From JBKEAD01 sp047973165 (lineage in GTDB: Bacteria > Verrucomicrobiota > Verrucomicrobiia > Chthoniobacterales > JBKEAD01): 10,820 nt of DNA. Within the stretch, counting starts at the first letter, position 1, and each line of letters starts with the position of its first letter. Position numbers and translations under genes: made by a program. The notes below the pieces were generated by a model. It saw nothing but the letters and a program-made list of their open reading frames with translations, was not told where the DNA came from and did not search any database. Location: the NCBI GenBank assembly GCA_047973165.1, contig JBKEBM010000087.1:1-10820 (forward strand), given 5' to 3'. This document shows positions 1 through 6,995 of this stretch, one piece after another.

Positions 1-386
1 AAATCGAAGTTAGCATACTCGGTTCCGGACACTACCGCAGCCGAAGCGACGCCAAAAAATGGTTTCAAAAAAATATCTCCCACTCAGCATTACCACCACA
101 CTTTGCCGTCTGTGCTGACTCCCCGACGACACCCCTCCCCGACTCAGCCTGGAAAAGCCTTTTCAATCTCACTCCGGATTCCGGCACGACACCCCTGCAA
201 CATTATTTTCTGCCACACCAACTTGGAGATGCAGGAGCCGTCACCGCTCTCTGGCAAATTATTTTTGCCGGGCAACTTTTAAAAATGAGAGACAATAAAC
301 ACGCTGGCACCGCACTCTGCGCCACCCTCGGACGCAACAACCAACTCGGCCTGGCCGAAGTCACCCGCAGAAAAACAGCAGATTAA
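1..386 (+). CDS. Ketosynthase-like protein, C-terminal fragment
   Basis: The frame is open from the left edge (first full codon at 3) to TAA at 384-386, giving 127 residues without a start. The segment HQLGDAGAVTALWQIIFAG about two thirds along resembles the GHLLGAAGA helix that follows the catalytic His in FabF-like beta-ketoacyl-ACP synthases, and the later ALCATLGRNNQLGLAEV resembles their closing CNSFGFGG strand. From this I infer the C-terminal half of a thiolase-fold condensing enzyme or a degenerate partner such as a chain-length-factor type protein. The catalytic Cys and first His would lie outside the window, so activity cannot be judged. The glycine-rich end of classical KS enzymes (GFGGTN) is replaced by GRNNQ, which fits a divergent or non-catalytic member. 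The assignment rests on a short pattern. Confidence 0.45.
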   Translation, partial: IEVSILGSGHYRSRSDAKKWFQKNISHSALPPHFAVCADSPTTPLPDSAWKSLFNLTPDSGTTPLQHYFLPHQLGDAGAVTALWQIIFAGQLLKMRDNKHAGTALCATLGRNNQLGLAEVTRRKTAD

Positions 387-838
387 AAATCCTCGTCGCA
401 GGCATAGCACACCGGACTCGCATTCGGACGACGAGCAGATGCCTCAGCTTTTTCCCGGGATACCCGCGGCAGTTTACGGGCCGCCTTTTCAAGCAAATCT
501 TTCAAAACAGAGCGATGGCAGGCCTTTTCATCCTTACAAAAACAGCCCACCGCAAGCCGACGCTCCTGGGCCAGCAGGGCCAGCAGTTCCACTGCCTGTT
601 GAGCCTCCGCAGCCTGCATCTCCTTCCGGTAATGCGATGCAAACTGCCGAAAATTTAACTTCCCCGCACGGTAGTTTTTGACCAACTCCGCCGAGGGCGA
701 CAGGACTCGCAACCACAGATCAAAGTATCCCTGATCCGCATACTGTGACTTACGAATCCCACGCGGAAGATACCTGGCCACACCGACTCGCAACGCATCA
801 TCCGCACGTTCCGATCCGTAACGGTATGTGGCAACCAT
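383..838 (-). CDS. DUF488 family protein
   Basis: Protein of 151 residues from ATG at 838. It matches the DUF488 subgroup that begins with a short strand plus SERADDALRVGVARYLPRG and carries a C-terminal half with VGCFCKDEKACHRSVL (around residues 97-112), the conserved Cys/His-containing signature of the family. The middle (residues 55-85) is a basic helical segment (YRAGKLNFRQFASHYRKEM). The biochemical role of DUF488 proteins is not established; their small single-domain form suggests a cytosolic protein. The start lies 6 bases after the stop of the DoxX gene on the same strand, so the two are probably one transcript. The stop codon (385-383) overlaps the stop of the convergent gene at 384-386. 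No Shine-Dalgarno sequence is visible. The last residues (CYACDEDF) add a Cys-x-x-Cys pair. Confidence 0.85.
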   Translation of the reverse strand: MVATYRYGSERADDALRVGVARYLPRGIRKSQYADQGYFDLWLRVLSPSAELVKNYRAGKLNFRQFASHYRKEMQAAEAQQAVELLALLAQERRLAVGCFCKDEKACHRSVLKDLLEKAARKLPRVSREKAEASARRPNASPVCYACDEDF

Positions 839-844
839 ACTATT

Positions 845-1297
845 TTAGTCCAAAGGCTTTCTGCCTTTCCGCAGCCCCAGCTTTCCGGAACCCGTAAAGA
901 CCAGTGCCAGGGAGCCAAGCAAAAAGAGCAACGGCAACTCAATGGCCAGACCGCCCCCTCTCTCAGACAGCGTAAAAATATCCGCCGAATGCGCCACGTA
1001 AATCGCCGTCAGCATCGTAAAGGCAACCAACGCTGCTGCCGGACGCGTAGCCAACCCGATAATAATCAAAATCGGAGCAAGTATCTCACCAACGTAAGCA
1101 CCGTAAGCCATCACCTCCGGCAATCCCCTGCCAGCCATCATCCCTTTCAGTCCGTCCAGCCCTTTGGAAAGTTTGGCAATACCATGAAAAAGCATCAGCC
1201 CACCCACAGCGATACGCAATATCAGCAGACCAACATCACGATTTAAAAATTTTTCAAAATGTTCACAACAGTTCGATTCAGCATCTGAGTTTTCCAT
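845..1297 (-). CDS. DoxX family membrane protein
   Basis: Protein of 150 residues with four hydrophobic helices (about 22-42, 64-82, 86-103 and 117-136) and the DoxX-family segments RIAVGGLMLFHGIAKL in helix 1 and GEILAPILIIIGLATRPAA across helices 2 and 3. DoxX proteins are small four-helix inner-membrane proteins, variously linked to terminal quinol oxidases, thiosulfate oxidation or redox stress; the substrate here cannot be told from sequence. I chose ATG at 1297; an in-frame GTG at 1303 would add two residues and has no better ribosome site. The N-terminus is hydrophilic and holds a Cys-Cys pair (residues 10-11), likely cytoplasmic. It is followed after 6 bases by the DUF488 gene, so the pair is probably co-transcribed. 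Its promoter must lie in the divergent intergenic region upstream. Confidence 0.85.
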   Translation of the reverse strand: MENSDAESNCCEHFEKFLNRDVGLLILRIAVGGLMLFHGIAKLSKGLDGLKGMMAGRGLPEVMAYGAYVGEILAPILIIIGLATRPAAALVAFTMLTAIYVAHSADIFTLSERGGGLAIELPLLFLLGSLALVFTGSGKLGLRKGRKPLD

Positions 1298-1372
1298 CTG
1301 CACAGTCTATGTCGCGTTGTAAGATTTTAACAAGAACAACTACTCTTTTATTGAATTAAGGGTGCCCGATAC

Positions 1373-1559
1373 AAAAATCAGCAATCCCGTTTATTTCCGT
1401 TCGCCTCAGCGACAAAATATGAAATTCGCAAAAGAATGGGGTTGATGAATCAGCCTTCTGACGGCATAAGTAAACCTCACGCCAATCCATGGCACCAGGG
1501 AACGAGTCGAAAGATTTATCCCGGTTGAAACGGGTGGCAGCAACTAATGCAGCGATTTT
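1373..1559 (+). ncRNA. Candidate structured RNA upstream of citrate synthase
   Basis: The 358 bases between the DoxX start and the citrate synthase start hold no convincing gene. Within them the ends of a 187-base stretch are complementary in nested order: AAAAATC (1373-1379) with GATTTTT (1553-1559), GCA (1381-1383) with TGC (1548-1550), and CCCGTTT (1386-1392) with AAACGGG (1528-1534). Inside are small hairpins: TCGC-ctca-GCGA (1401-1412), TCAG-cctt-CTGA in the 1450-1461 area, and a GGGGTT/AACCTC pairing (one G-U) around it. A long closing stem with an internal domain and this length is reminiscent of 6S RNA, or of a 5' leader element of the citrate synthase mRNA. I recognise no riboswitch core (no TPP, cobalamin, SAM or FMN signature) and no SRP or RNase P motif. 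Strand is assumed from the gene downstream; the complementarity itself is strand-neutral. Confidence 0.3.
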
Positions 1560-1655
1560 TTAAAAAAAATCAATTTGAGCTGCAATGCCGCTCCTCCCAT
1601 TTTTTTCCGGTCGTTCCTCCACAGTTTACTCATTACTTATTTTTACTACAAATTT

Positions 1656-2786
1656 ATGGCAGTTGTTACCAAAGGATTAGAAGGAGTCGTTGCAAATACG
1701 ACTAGCATCAGTGAAGTCAAAGGCAAAGAAGGTGTCCTGTTTTACGCAGGCTACGACATCAATGAACTTGCCGGAAAAGCAACCTACGAAGAGGTTGTCT
1801 ATCTGCTCTGGTATGGAAACCTGCCAAACCGGAGTGAACTCGATGCTTTCACAAAATCGCTTCGCGCAGAACGTCAGCTCCAGCCCGCAATTATCGATTT
1901 TTTAAAAGGCTGCCCAAAAGACGCCAACCCCATGGACGTCATGCGTACCGCCATCTCCATGCTCGGTATTTACGATCCCGTTCGTGAAAGCACCCCGTCC
2001 GATCTCAGCCAGGACCGACTCCGGGCGACTCGTATCACGGCAAAAATCGGCGTCATCGCCGCCTACTTTCATTGCGTGCGCGAAGGACGGGAACTCCCTG
2101 CCGTGCGCGACGACCTCAGCGAGGCCGCACATTTTCTCTACCTGCTCAACGGCGAAGTCCCGAGCAAAGACACCGAAAAAACTCTCGACATGGCTTTCAT
2201 ACTCCATGCCGACCACGGCATGAATGCGAGCACCTTCACCGCCCGAGTCGTCGTTGCGACGCTCACCGATATTTACTCCGCCATCTCCGCTGCCATCGGT
2301 GCTCTCAAAGGACCACTGCACGGTGGAGCCAACGAAGGCGTCATCCACATGCTCCAGGAGATCGGCGAAGAATCCGCCGTCGATGAATGGGTAAACAACG
2401 CTCTCGCAAACAAGAAAAAAATCATGGGCATTGGCCACCGCGTTTACAAAACTCTTGATCCCCGTGCGCCGCACCTGCGCCGAATGGCCGTGCAGCTAAC
2501 CCAGGAACTCGGCGAAGGAAAATGGATTCGCATGTCCGAACGCATCGCCGAGATCATGCTCGAACGCAAAAAACTCAACGCAAATGTGGATTTTTATTCT
2601 GCCACGGTTTACTATTCGCTCGGACTCCCAACCGATATGTTTACCCCCATTTTTGCCATTGCCCGGACCTCAGGCTGGACGGCTCATGTGCTTGAACAAC
2701 TCGCCGACAACCGCCTCTACCGTCCTCTGAGCGAATACACCGGCCCGGCCTACGGGCGCAAATTTGTCCCCGTTGACGAACGCTGA
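1656..2786 (+). CDS. Citrate synthase
   Basis: Protein of 376 residues; condenses acetyl-CoA with oxaloacetate at the entry of the citric acid cycle in the cytosol. Family landmarks are all visible: HADHGMNAST (184-193), GPLHGGANEG with catalytic His222, MGIGHRVYKTLDPRA with His261, and NVDFYSATVYY with catalytic Asp312. The length fits the short form without the N-terminal extension of the allosteric Gram-negative enzymes, so NADH inhibition is unlikely. A 2-methylcitrate synthase role cannot be excluded from sequence, but no prp genes are nearby. The start is taken at ATG 1656, where the typical opening MAVVTKGLEGVVANTTSISEV begins; an upstream TTG at 1575 would add an AT-rich non-family extension. 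No Shine-Dalgarno is present. A 10-bp tandem duplication creates the TGA stop region. The gene is followed after 24 bases by a small exported protein gene, probably in the same transcript. Confidence 0.95.
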   Translation: MAVVTKGLEGVVANTTSISEVKGKEGVLFYAGYDINELAGKATYEEVVYLLWYGNLPNRSELDAFTKSLRAERQLQPAIIDFLKGCPKDANPMDVMRTAISMLGIYDPVRESTPSDLSQDRLRATRITAKIGVIAAYFHCVREGRELPAVRDDLSEAAHFLYLLNGEVPSKDTEKTLDMAFILHADHGMNASTFTARVVVATLTDIYSAISAAIGALKGPLHGGANEGVIHMLQEIGEESAVDEWVNNALANKKKIMGIGHRVYKTLDPRAPHLRRMAVQLTQELGEGKWIRMSERIAEIMLERKKLNANVDFYSATVYYSLGLPTDMFTPIFAIARTSGWTAHVLEQLADNRLYRPLSEYTGPAYGRKFVPVDER

Positions 2787-2810
2787 CGAACGCAGAAAAA
2801 CTATCCGGAC

Positions 2811-3380
2811 ATGCAGCAACGCCGATTTTCCATTTTGCATTCCCTGATTTGTGCAAGCCTCCTGGCCTGCACAATCAGCGGAATGACTCATGCCCAGAAA
2901 CCCGGCAATCTCGAAGAACGCATCCTCGGAAGTATCAAGCGCCAGGGCGAAGCAGAGGGACTCAGCAACAAAAAATTTAATTCCGATGCTGCCGGGTTTA
3001 CGTCCAAACAATTTAAGGCCAACTCTTTCCTCGACGCAAAGGCCTTTAATACCACAAACTACAAACCTAAAAAATTTCTGGGTATCCCCATTCCCTGGAC
3101 CAAAGACAAAACCTCCTTTCAAAGCAAAACTTTCGAAGCTCCCAGTGCAGCTTTCCTCGAAAAAAACTGGAGTCAAACCGACGAAAAAGTATCAGGCGCC
3201 AACAAAAGCTACGTTGTCAAACCCGCCGAGGGAATTGACACCGACAGCCAGCTCCAAAACAAGAAAGCCAGCTCCAAAGGAGCGACTGAGGGCTACTGGG
3301 CCACCTTTCGCGAAACCGCCACACGCGATCTCAGCTTCGAAGAGGTGAAGGAACTCATCAACACGGGTAAAAAAAAGTAA
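2811..3380 (+). CDS. Small exported protein with K-x-F repeats, unknown function
   Basis: I do not recognise this 189-residue protein. It starts with a basic then hydrophobic segment (RRFSILHSLICASLLACTIS) and a likely signal peptidase site after THA (26-28), so it is probably secreted to the periplasm; LLAC at 17-20 could alternatively be an imperfect lipobox. The mature part is hydrophilic and Lys-rich. Residues 53-108 contain five K-x-F units (Phe at 56, 68, 79, 89, 108) with further aromatic residues between them (63, 73, 84, 103), giving an aromatic roughly every five to six residues, as in a repetitive beta or binding surface. It ends with a charged helix (DLSFEEVKELINTGKKK). It sits 24 bases after citrate synthase and 42 bases before tyrS, so co-transcription is likely, though no functional link is evident. 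Confidence 0.75.
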   Translation: MQQRRFSILHSLICASLLACTISGMTHAQKPGNLEERILGSIKRQGEAEGLSNKKFNSDAAGFTSKQFKANSFLDAKAFNTTNYKPKKFLGIPIPWTKDKTSFQSKTFEAPSAAFLEKNWSQTDEKVSGANKSYVVKPAEGIDTDSQLQNKKASSKGATEGYWATFRETATRDLSFEEVKELINTGKKK

Positions 3381-3422
3381 CCCCGGGGTCCCCTCCGTCT
3401 TAACTTCTCTCGCTCACAAATT

Positions 3423-4589
3423 ATGTCCGGACCCGCTGATATCGAATCATTAAGCCAGGGTTGCTCTCAAATTCTGAGCACCGAAGAACTTGCCAAACGC
3501 CTCGCTCTCAAACGCCCGCTCCGTATCAAACTCGGAGTCGATCCCACCGCTCCAGATATCCACTTTGGACACACCGTAGGCTTGGCAAAACTCCGCCAGT
3601 TTCAGGATGCCGGACACCAGGCAATCCTGATTCTCGGTGACTTTACCGCCATGGTCGGCGATCCCAGCGGACGCTCTGCAACCCGTCCACAGCTCACACG
3701 GGACGAAGTCCTGGCCAACGCAAAGACCTACCAGGAACAAGCCTTCAAAGTCCTCGATCCCGATAAAACAGAAGTCGTCTTCAACGGCGAATGGTTTGGA
3801 AAAATGGGCTTCTCAGACATCATCAGACTCAACAGCCGCGTGACCCTCCAGCAAATGCTGCAGCGAGAAGACTTCAAAGCCCGCATCGGCAAAGGCCACC
3901 CCATCGGTGCCCACGAAATCCAATACCCCATCATGCAGGGCTGGGACAGTGTCATGATCCAGGCCGACGTCGAACTTGGCGGCACCGACCAGCTTTTCAA
4001 TATTCTCGTTGGGCGCGACCTGCAGATCGAGGAAAAACAGCTCCCGCAGATTGCCATGATGTTGCCTATTCTCGAAGGCACAGACGGCGTTCAGAAAATG
4101 AGTAAAAGCCTCGGCAACTCCATCGGTGTCACCGAAAACTCAAAGTCCATGTTCGGAAAAATCATGAGCATCCCGGACGAAATCATGGGGACTTATTATA
4201 AACTGCTCCTCATGGAACCCCTGCCCGCCGATGCACATCCGATGGAGGCAAAAAAAGCTCTCGCCAGTAAACTGGTCACACGTTTTCACTCCCAGGCCGA
4301 AGCAAAAGCAGCTCTCGAAGATTTTGAACAACGCTTCAGCCAGCGCGATCTGGAATCCGCCGATCTCCCCGTCTTCCCGATTGGTGAGGCCCGAAATATC
4401 GTCGATCTCGTCGTCGAAGCCTACGCCAAAAACCACGGAACCACCCGCAGCAAAAGCGAGGTGCGACGACTGGTTACGCAAGGCAGTATCCAGTGGAACG
4501 GCGAAAAAATCACCGATCCAAACCACCTCCTTGGAAGTGAATCCGGTGTCCTCAAACTCGACAAACGCCGCGCCGTCCGTATCGCTTAA
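3423..4589 (+). CDS. tyrS: Tyrosyl-tRNA synthetase
   Basis: Protein of 388 residues; charges tRNA-Tyr with tyrosine in the cytosol. It is a class I synthetase: the HIGH motif appears as HFGH (47-50), the substrate-site segment GGTDQLFN at 186-193, and KMSKS exactly at 225-229. After the catalytic domain a C-terminal S4-type RNA-binding domain begins near residue 325, with RSKSEVRRLVTQGSIQWNG (342-360). HFGH together with GGTDQ and the compact length point to the TyrZ-like branch of bacterial TyrRS rather than the E. coli TyrS branch. ATG 3423 gives the expected N-terminus; no Shine-Dalgarno is seen. It is the last gene of the + strand run, and a hairpin lies 10 bases after its stop. No T-box leader is present in the 42 bases upstream. 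Confidence 0.95.
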   Translation: MSGPADIESLSQGCSQILSTEELAKRLALKRPLRIKLGVDPTAPDIHFGHTVGLAKLRQFQDAGHQAILILGDFTAMVGDPSGRSATRPQLTRDEVLANAKTYQEQAFKVLDPDKTEVVFNGEWFGKMGFSDIIRLNSRVTLQQMLQREDFKARIGKGHPIGAHEIQYPIMQGWDSVMIQADVELGGTDQLFNILVGRDLQIEEKQLPQIAMMLPILEGTDGVQKMSKSLGNSIGVTENSKSMFGKIMSIPDEIMGTYYKLLLMEPLPADAHPMEAKKALASKLVTRFHSQAEAKAALEDFEQRFSQRDLESADLPVFPIGEARNIVDLVVEAYAKNHGTTRSKSEVRRLVTQGSIQWNGEKITDPNHLLGSESGVLKLDKRRAVRIA

Positions 4590-4599
4590 AAACAGACCG

Positions 4600-4624
4600 G
4601 AGTGTGGACCAAATGGTCATACTC
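4600..4624. terminator. Candidate bidirectional terminator hairpin between tyrS and the UPF0173 gene
   Basis: A 10-bp stem with one bulged G and one G-U pair (GAGTGTGGACC at 4600-4610 with GGTCATACTC at 4615-4624, loop AAAT) lies between two convergent genes. For - strand transcription a T tract (complement of AAAAA at 4588-4592) follows about seven bases after the stem; for + strand transcription the bases after the stem are A's, so a classical U tract is lacking. It may serve mainly the hydrolase operon or merely protect 3' ends. The rest of 4590-4690 shows nothing else. Confidence 0.4.
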
Positions 4625-4690
4625 AAAAAAAGGTCAGGAGGCTTTTCCTAATATTCAGAATCTCCCCCTCCCCGATCATCCGAACCGGCG

Positions 4691-5371
4691 TTACAGCGAA
4701 ACGGATTCTCCGATTTTTGGGAGGATGAGTTCGATTCCGGCTTCGGCAAAGATGTGCGTAGCGGCTGCGTGGTCGATTTTAATATAAGGAAACGTGTCGA
4801 AGTGGACTCCGATGACGCGTTTGGCACCGACAAGTTTTGCTGCTTTGGCAGCGTCTTTTGGTCCCATTGTAAAATTATCTCCGACAGGAAGAATGGCGGC
4901 ATCGAGACTGAAATCTTCGCCGATAAACTCCATGTCACGAGTCAGCGCAGTATCACCGGAATAGTAAATGGAATGCTCTGCGGTGCTCAGGACGAAGCCG
5001 CCTGGATTGCCACCGTAGCTGCCGTCAGGAAGAGAACTCGAATGAATTGCCGGAGTGTATTTTACCTGACCAAAATCGAATTTCCAGGCTCCCCCGTGGT
5101 TCATGGGATGGCCGTTTTCGAGTCCCTGCTTGCCAAACCAGTCGATGATTTCCCAGTTTGAGATAATCGGTGCGCCCGTGCGTTGAGCGATGGAAACAGC
5201 GTCGGCGACGTGATCGACATGACCGTGAGAGATGAGGATGTAGTCTGCCGGAACTGTGGTAACGTCAATGTCGGCGGCAAGTTCGTTTGGAGTGATGAAG
5301 GGGTCGAAGAGGAGATGGCTGCCGTTGGTTTCAATCCCGAAACAGGCGTGGCCGTAGTAAGTAAATTTCAT
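4691..5371 (-). CDS. UPF0173 metal-dependent hydrolase
   Basis: Protein of 226 residues of the metallo-beta-lactamase fold. The family opening MKFTYYGHACFGIE is followed by the metal-binding HGHVDH (49-54), His110 in YTPAIHSSS, Asp140 in YYSGDTAL and His190 in GVHFDTFP, the expected two-metal ligand set. This arrangement and length match the UPF0173 group (B. subtilis YtkL-like), cytosolic hydrolases whose natural substrate is not established. No signal peptide. Its ATG (5371-5369) overlaps the stop of the upstream gene by four bases (ATGA), so translation is probably coupled to that exported protein, though they act in different compartments. Gene starts at the only ATG consistent with the family N-terminus. 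Confidence 0.9.
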   Translation of the reverse strand: MKFTYYGHACFGIETNGSHLLFDPFITPNELAADIDVTTVPADYILISHGHVDHVADAVSIAQRTGAPIISNWEIIDWFGKQGLENGHPMNHGGAWKFDFGQVKYTPAIHSSSLPDGSYGGNPGGFVLSTAEHSIYYSGDTALTRDMEFIGEDFSLDAAILPVGDNFTMGPKDAAKAAKLVGAKRVIGVHFDTFPYIKIDHAAATHIFAEAGIELILPKIGESVSL

Positions 5372-5952
5372 GACAGATCAGACTTTTTAGTAGTTTTTTG
5401 TGCCTCACGAATCATTTTCGTGAAGGCGGCTTCGCTGGACTCGACGGCTTGTTGAGGACCAGTCATTTTTACAAAAACGTCTCCGTCGGGGCTGGTGAGG
5501 ATAGCACCTCGCAGAGCAAAATTTTTCAGAGGCTGTGTCGGAGCGCCAGGCATTCCGGAAAGAAAGGTGCCCTGGGCAGACACAAAAATGACCTTTTGCC
5601 CGGCAACCTCAACCTCAGCAGTCTTTGCATCGATGTCTTTGGGCTTTCCTTCGAACTGGCCGAGCCAGCGCTGGATATTTGCCTCGGGACTGCCCCCCTG
5701 CCCTGCTCCAAAATGAAAAAATACAATATCGACGGGATGTGTTGTTTCATTTGTCTCCGGAGCTGGCACCTGAAGCTGAGCTTTGCGCATGGGTGAGTTC
5801 GGCTGAATCCATGCCCAGCCGTCGGGTCGGACAAAGGACCAGGAACTAACAGAAAACTGGCTCGGTGCGGGAGGTTGCTGAGCATGGGAGTTCAGGCCGC
5901 CAAGCAGAATCATAATACCGGGTAGAAATTTTAAAAATCGAAGGTGCATCAT
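5368..5952 (-). CDS. Conserved exported protein of unknown function
   Basis: Protein of 194 residues from ATG 5952 (an adjacent ATG at 5949 and an upstream GTG at 5979 are alternatives; the latter would put an unusual hydrophobic tail before the signal peptide). Residues 1-24 form a signal peptide (HLRFLKFLPGIMILLGG, cleavage after SHA), so the product is periplasmic or secreted. The mature part carries SFVRPDGWAWIQPNSPMRKAQ (around 39-58), FGAGQGGSPEANIQRWLGQF (81-100) and ALRGAILTSPDGDVFVKMTGP (146-166), a pattern I know from conserved hypothetical proteins of Planctomycetota and Verrucomicrobiota with no assigned function. It overlaps the downstream UPF0173 gene by ATGA and begins about 40 bases after the rpsI terminator, so the two genes should have their own promoter in the short A/T-rich gap. 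Confidence 0.8.
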   Translation of the reverse strand: MMHLRFLKFLPGIMILLGGLNSHAQQPPAPSQFSVSSWSFVRPDGWAWIQPNSPMRKAQLQVPAPETNETTHPVDIVFFHFGAGQGGSPEANIQRWLGQFEGKPKDIDAKTAEVEVAGQKVIFVSAQGTFLSGMPGAPTQPLKNFALRGAILTSPDGDVFVKMTGPQQAVESSEAAFTKMIREAQKTTKKSDLS

Positions 5953-5990
5953 CGGATACAGAAAAAAGTAAAACTGCACTTCGGGCCATA

Positions 5991-6025
5991 AAAAAAACGA
6001 GGCCCTTTTTGAAAAGGACCTCGTT
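5991..6025 (-). terminator. Intrinsic terminator of the rpsI transcript
   Basis: On the - strand the sequence forms a strong two-part hairpin: AACGAGG (5996-6002) pairs with CCTCGTT (6019-6025) and, after one A/C mismatch, CCTTTT (6004-6009) pairs with AAAAGG (6012-6017) across a two-base loop. The - strand transcript then runs straight into seven U's (complement of A's 5991-5997). It lies 27 bases after the rpsI stop, so it ends the rplM-rpsI message and isolates the next operon. Confidence 0.85.
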
Positions 6026-6052
6026 GGTTGAAAATCGTGGAATAATAAAAAA

Positions 6053-6448
6053 TTAACGCTTGGAAAACTGGAAGCGTTTGCGTGCTCCGGGCTGACCGGA
6101 TTTCTTGCGTTCCTTCATACGAGGGTCACGGCGCAGCATGCCGTCTTCTTTGAGAGGCGGGCGCAGAGCGGCATCGTTGAGAACGAGCGCACGAGAGATT
6201 GCAAGTCGCAGAGCACCAGCCTGGCCGGAAGTTCCGCCGCCGGAAGTTCTGGCAGTGAAGTCGAAGGCCTTTGCGGCATTTGCTAATTCAAAGGGACGAA
6301 GAATCGTATTTTGAAGGCTGAGACTTGGGAAGACCTCGGAAAGGTCTTTTCCGTTGACTTCAAAAACTCCGGTGCCGGGTTTGAGTCGGATACTGGCGAT
6401 GGCCGTTTTGCGGCGGCCTGTAGCTTTGATTTCGGTAGTGGCTGACAT
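6053..6448 (-). CDS. rpsI: 30S ribosomal protein S9 (uS9)
   Basis: Protein of 131 residues, the usual length for bacterial S9. Family landmarks: ATGRRKTAIASIRLKPG near the N-terminus, NGKDLSEVFP, the Gly-rich TSGGGTSGQAGALRLAISRAL (around 68-88) and the basic C-terminus RMKERKKSGQPGARKRFQFSKR, whose SKR tail reaches the ribosomal P site. The gene follows rplM on the same strand with a 22-base gap, the standard bacterial rplM-rpsI pair, and is closed by a strong intrinsic terminator. No Shine-Dalgarno precedes the ATG; the leader is A/U-rich. Confidence 0.97.
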   Translation of the reverse strand: MSATTEIKATGRRKTAIASIRLKPGTGVFEVNGKDLSEVFPSLSLQNTILRPFELANAAKAFDFTARTSGGGTSGQAGALRLAISRALVLNDAALRPPLKEDGMLRRDPRMKERKKSGQPGARKRFQFSKR

Positions 6449-6470
6449 GAAAAAATTTGATGATTATTTT

Positions 6471-6902
6471 TTAAGCGGCTTTGGGCTGCTGAGCTTCGTG
6501 CGGATGTTCCGGACCAGCGTAAACTTTGAGCTTACGATAGATGGAGCGTCCCAGGCGGTTGTGCGGGATCATCCCGCGGACTGCAGATTCGATAATTAGC
6601 TCGGGTTTGCGCTCACGGCGGGCGCGAAAGGTTTCGGATTTGTGACCGCCGACATAACCGGAAAAACTGTGGTAAGTTTTTTGCAGGTCTTTTTTCCCGC
6701 CGATGCGGACTTTACCTGCATTGATCACCACGACGAAATCACCATTGTCGATGTGTGGAGTAAAGGTTGGCTTTTGTTTTCCGCGGAGGAGGTTGGCGGC
6801 TTTTGTGGCGACGTGGCCGAGCAATTGTTCGCTGGCATCAATGATATACCAGGAGCGGTCGATGGCTTCTGCCTTGTTTGAGAATGTTGGTTTTCTGCGC
6901 AT
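6471..6902 (-). CDS. rplM: 50S ribosomal protein L13 (uL13)
   Basis: Protein of 143 residues, normal for L13. Conserved segments include WYIIDASEQLLGHVATKAAN, GKQKPTFTPHIDNGDFVVV, AVRGMIPHNRLGRSIYRKL and the C-terminal VYAGPEHPHEAQQP. The start is taken at ATG 6902, which gives the short N-terminus MRRKPTFSNKAEA before the conserved domain; the open frame extends further upstream to 6977 but that extension (CRRFSDIVSRP...) is not family-like. It lies 93 bases after the stop of the SSS symporter on the same strand. The gap holds a small GC hairpin followed by a U-rich stretch, so its promoter is not obvious and may sit in that gap or further upstream. Confidence 0.96.
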   Translation of the reverse strand: MRRKPTFSNKAEAIDRSWYIIDASEQLLGHVATKAANLLRGKQKPTFTPHIDNGDFVVVINAGKVRIGGKKDLQKTYHSFSGYVGGHKSETFRARRERKPELIIESAVRGMIPHNRLGRSIYRKLKVYAGPEHPHEAQQPKAA

Positions 6903-6909
6903 TGAAAAA

Positions 6910-6937
6910 AAAGAAAAAATTAAGCCGAAAATCCGGC
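6910..6937 (-). terminator. Weak candidate terminator or leader hairpin between the symporter gene and rplM
   Basis: On the - strand, a 4-bp all-GC stem (CGGC 6934-6937 region pairing with GCCG 6924-6927, six-base loop) is followed by TTAATTTTTTC. The short stem makes it weak as a terminator of the symporter message; its place a few bases before the rplM start also allows a role as a ribosomal-protein leader element. Either reading is inference. Confidence 0.35.
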
Positions 6938-6995
6938 ACGGACGCGAGACAATGTCAGAGAATCGTCTGCATTGCAATGAAAACTAAGTGATTTT

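Noticed and set aside
1575..1655. Upstream TTG start for citrate synthase
   Set aside because: The added 27 residues (Phe/Leu/Tyr-rich) do not belong to the family, while ATG 1656 gives the conserved N-terminus.
1902..2474. 190-residue - strand open frame inside citrate synthase
   Set aside because: Overlaps a clearly conserved gene and shows no recognisable motif; a shadow frame.
3380..3389. ACCCCGGGGT palindrome after the exported protein as a terminator
   Set aside because: It has no loop and no following T tract, and the next gene begins 33 bases later in what looks like the same transcript; more likely chance.
6903..6977. Extended N-terminus of L13
   Set aside because: The 25 extra residues are not part of L13, and the usual length is reached from ATG 6902.
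6970..6979. CATTGCAATG palindrome after the symporter as an operator
   Set aside because: Ten bases of symmetry are expected by chance at this scale and nothing else supports it.
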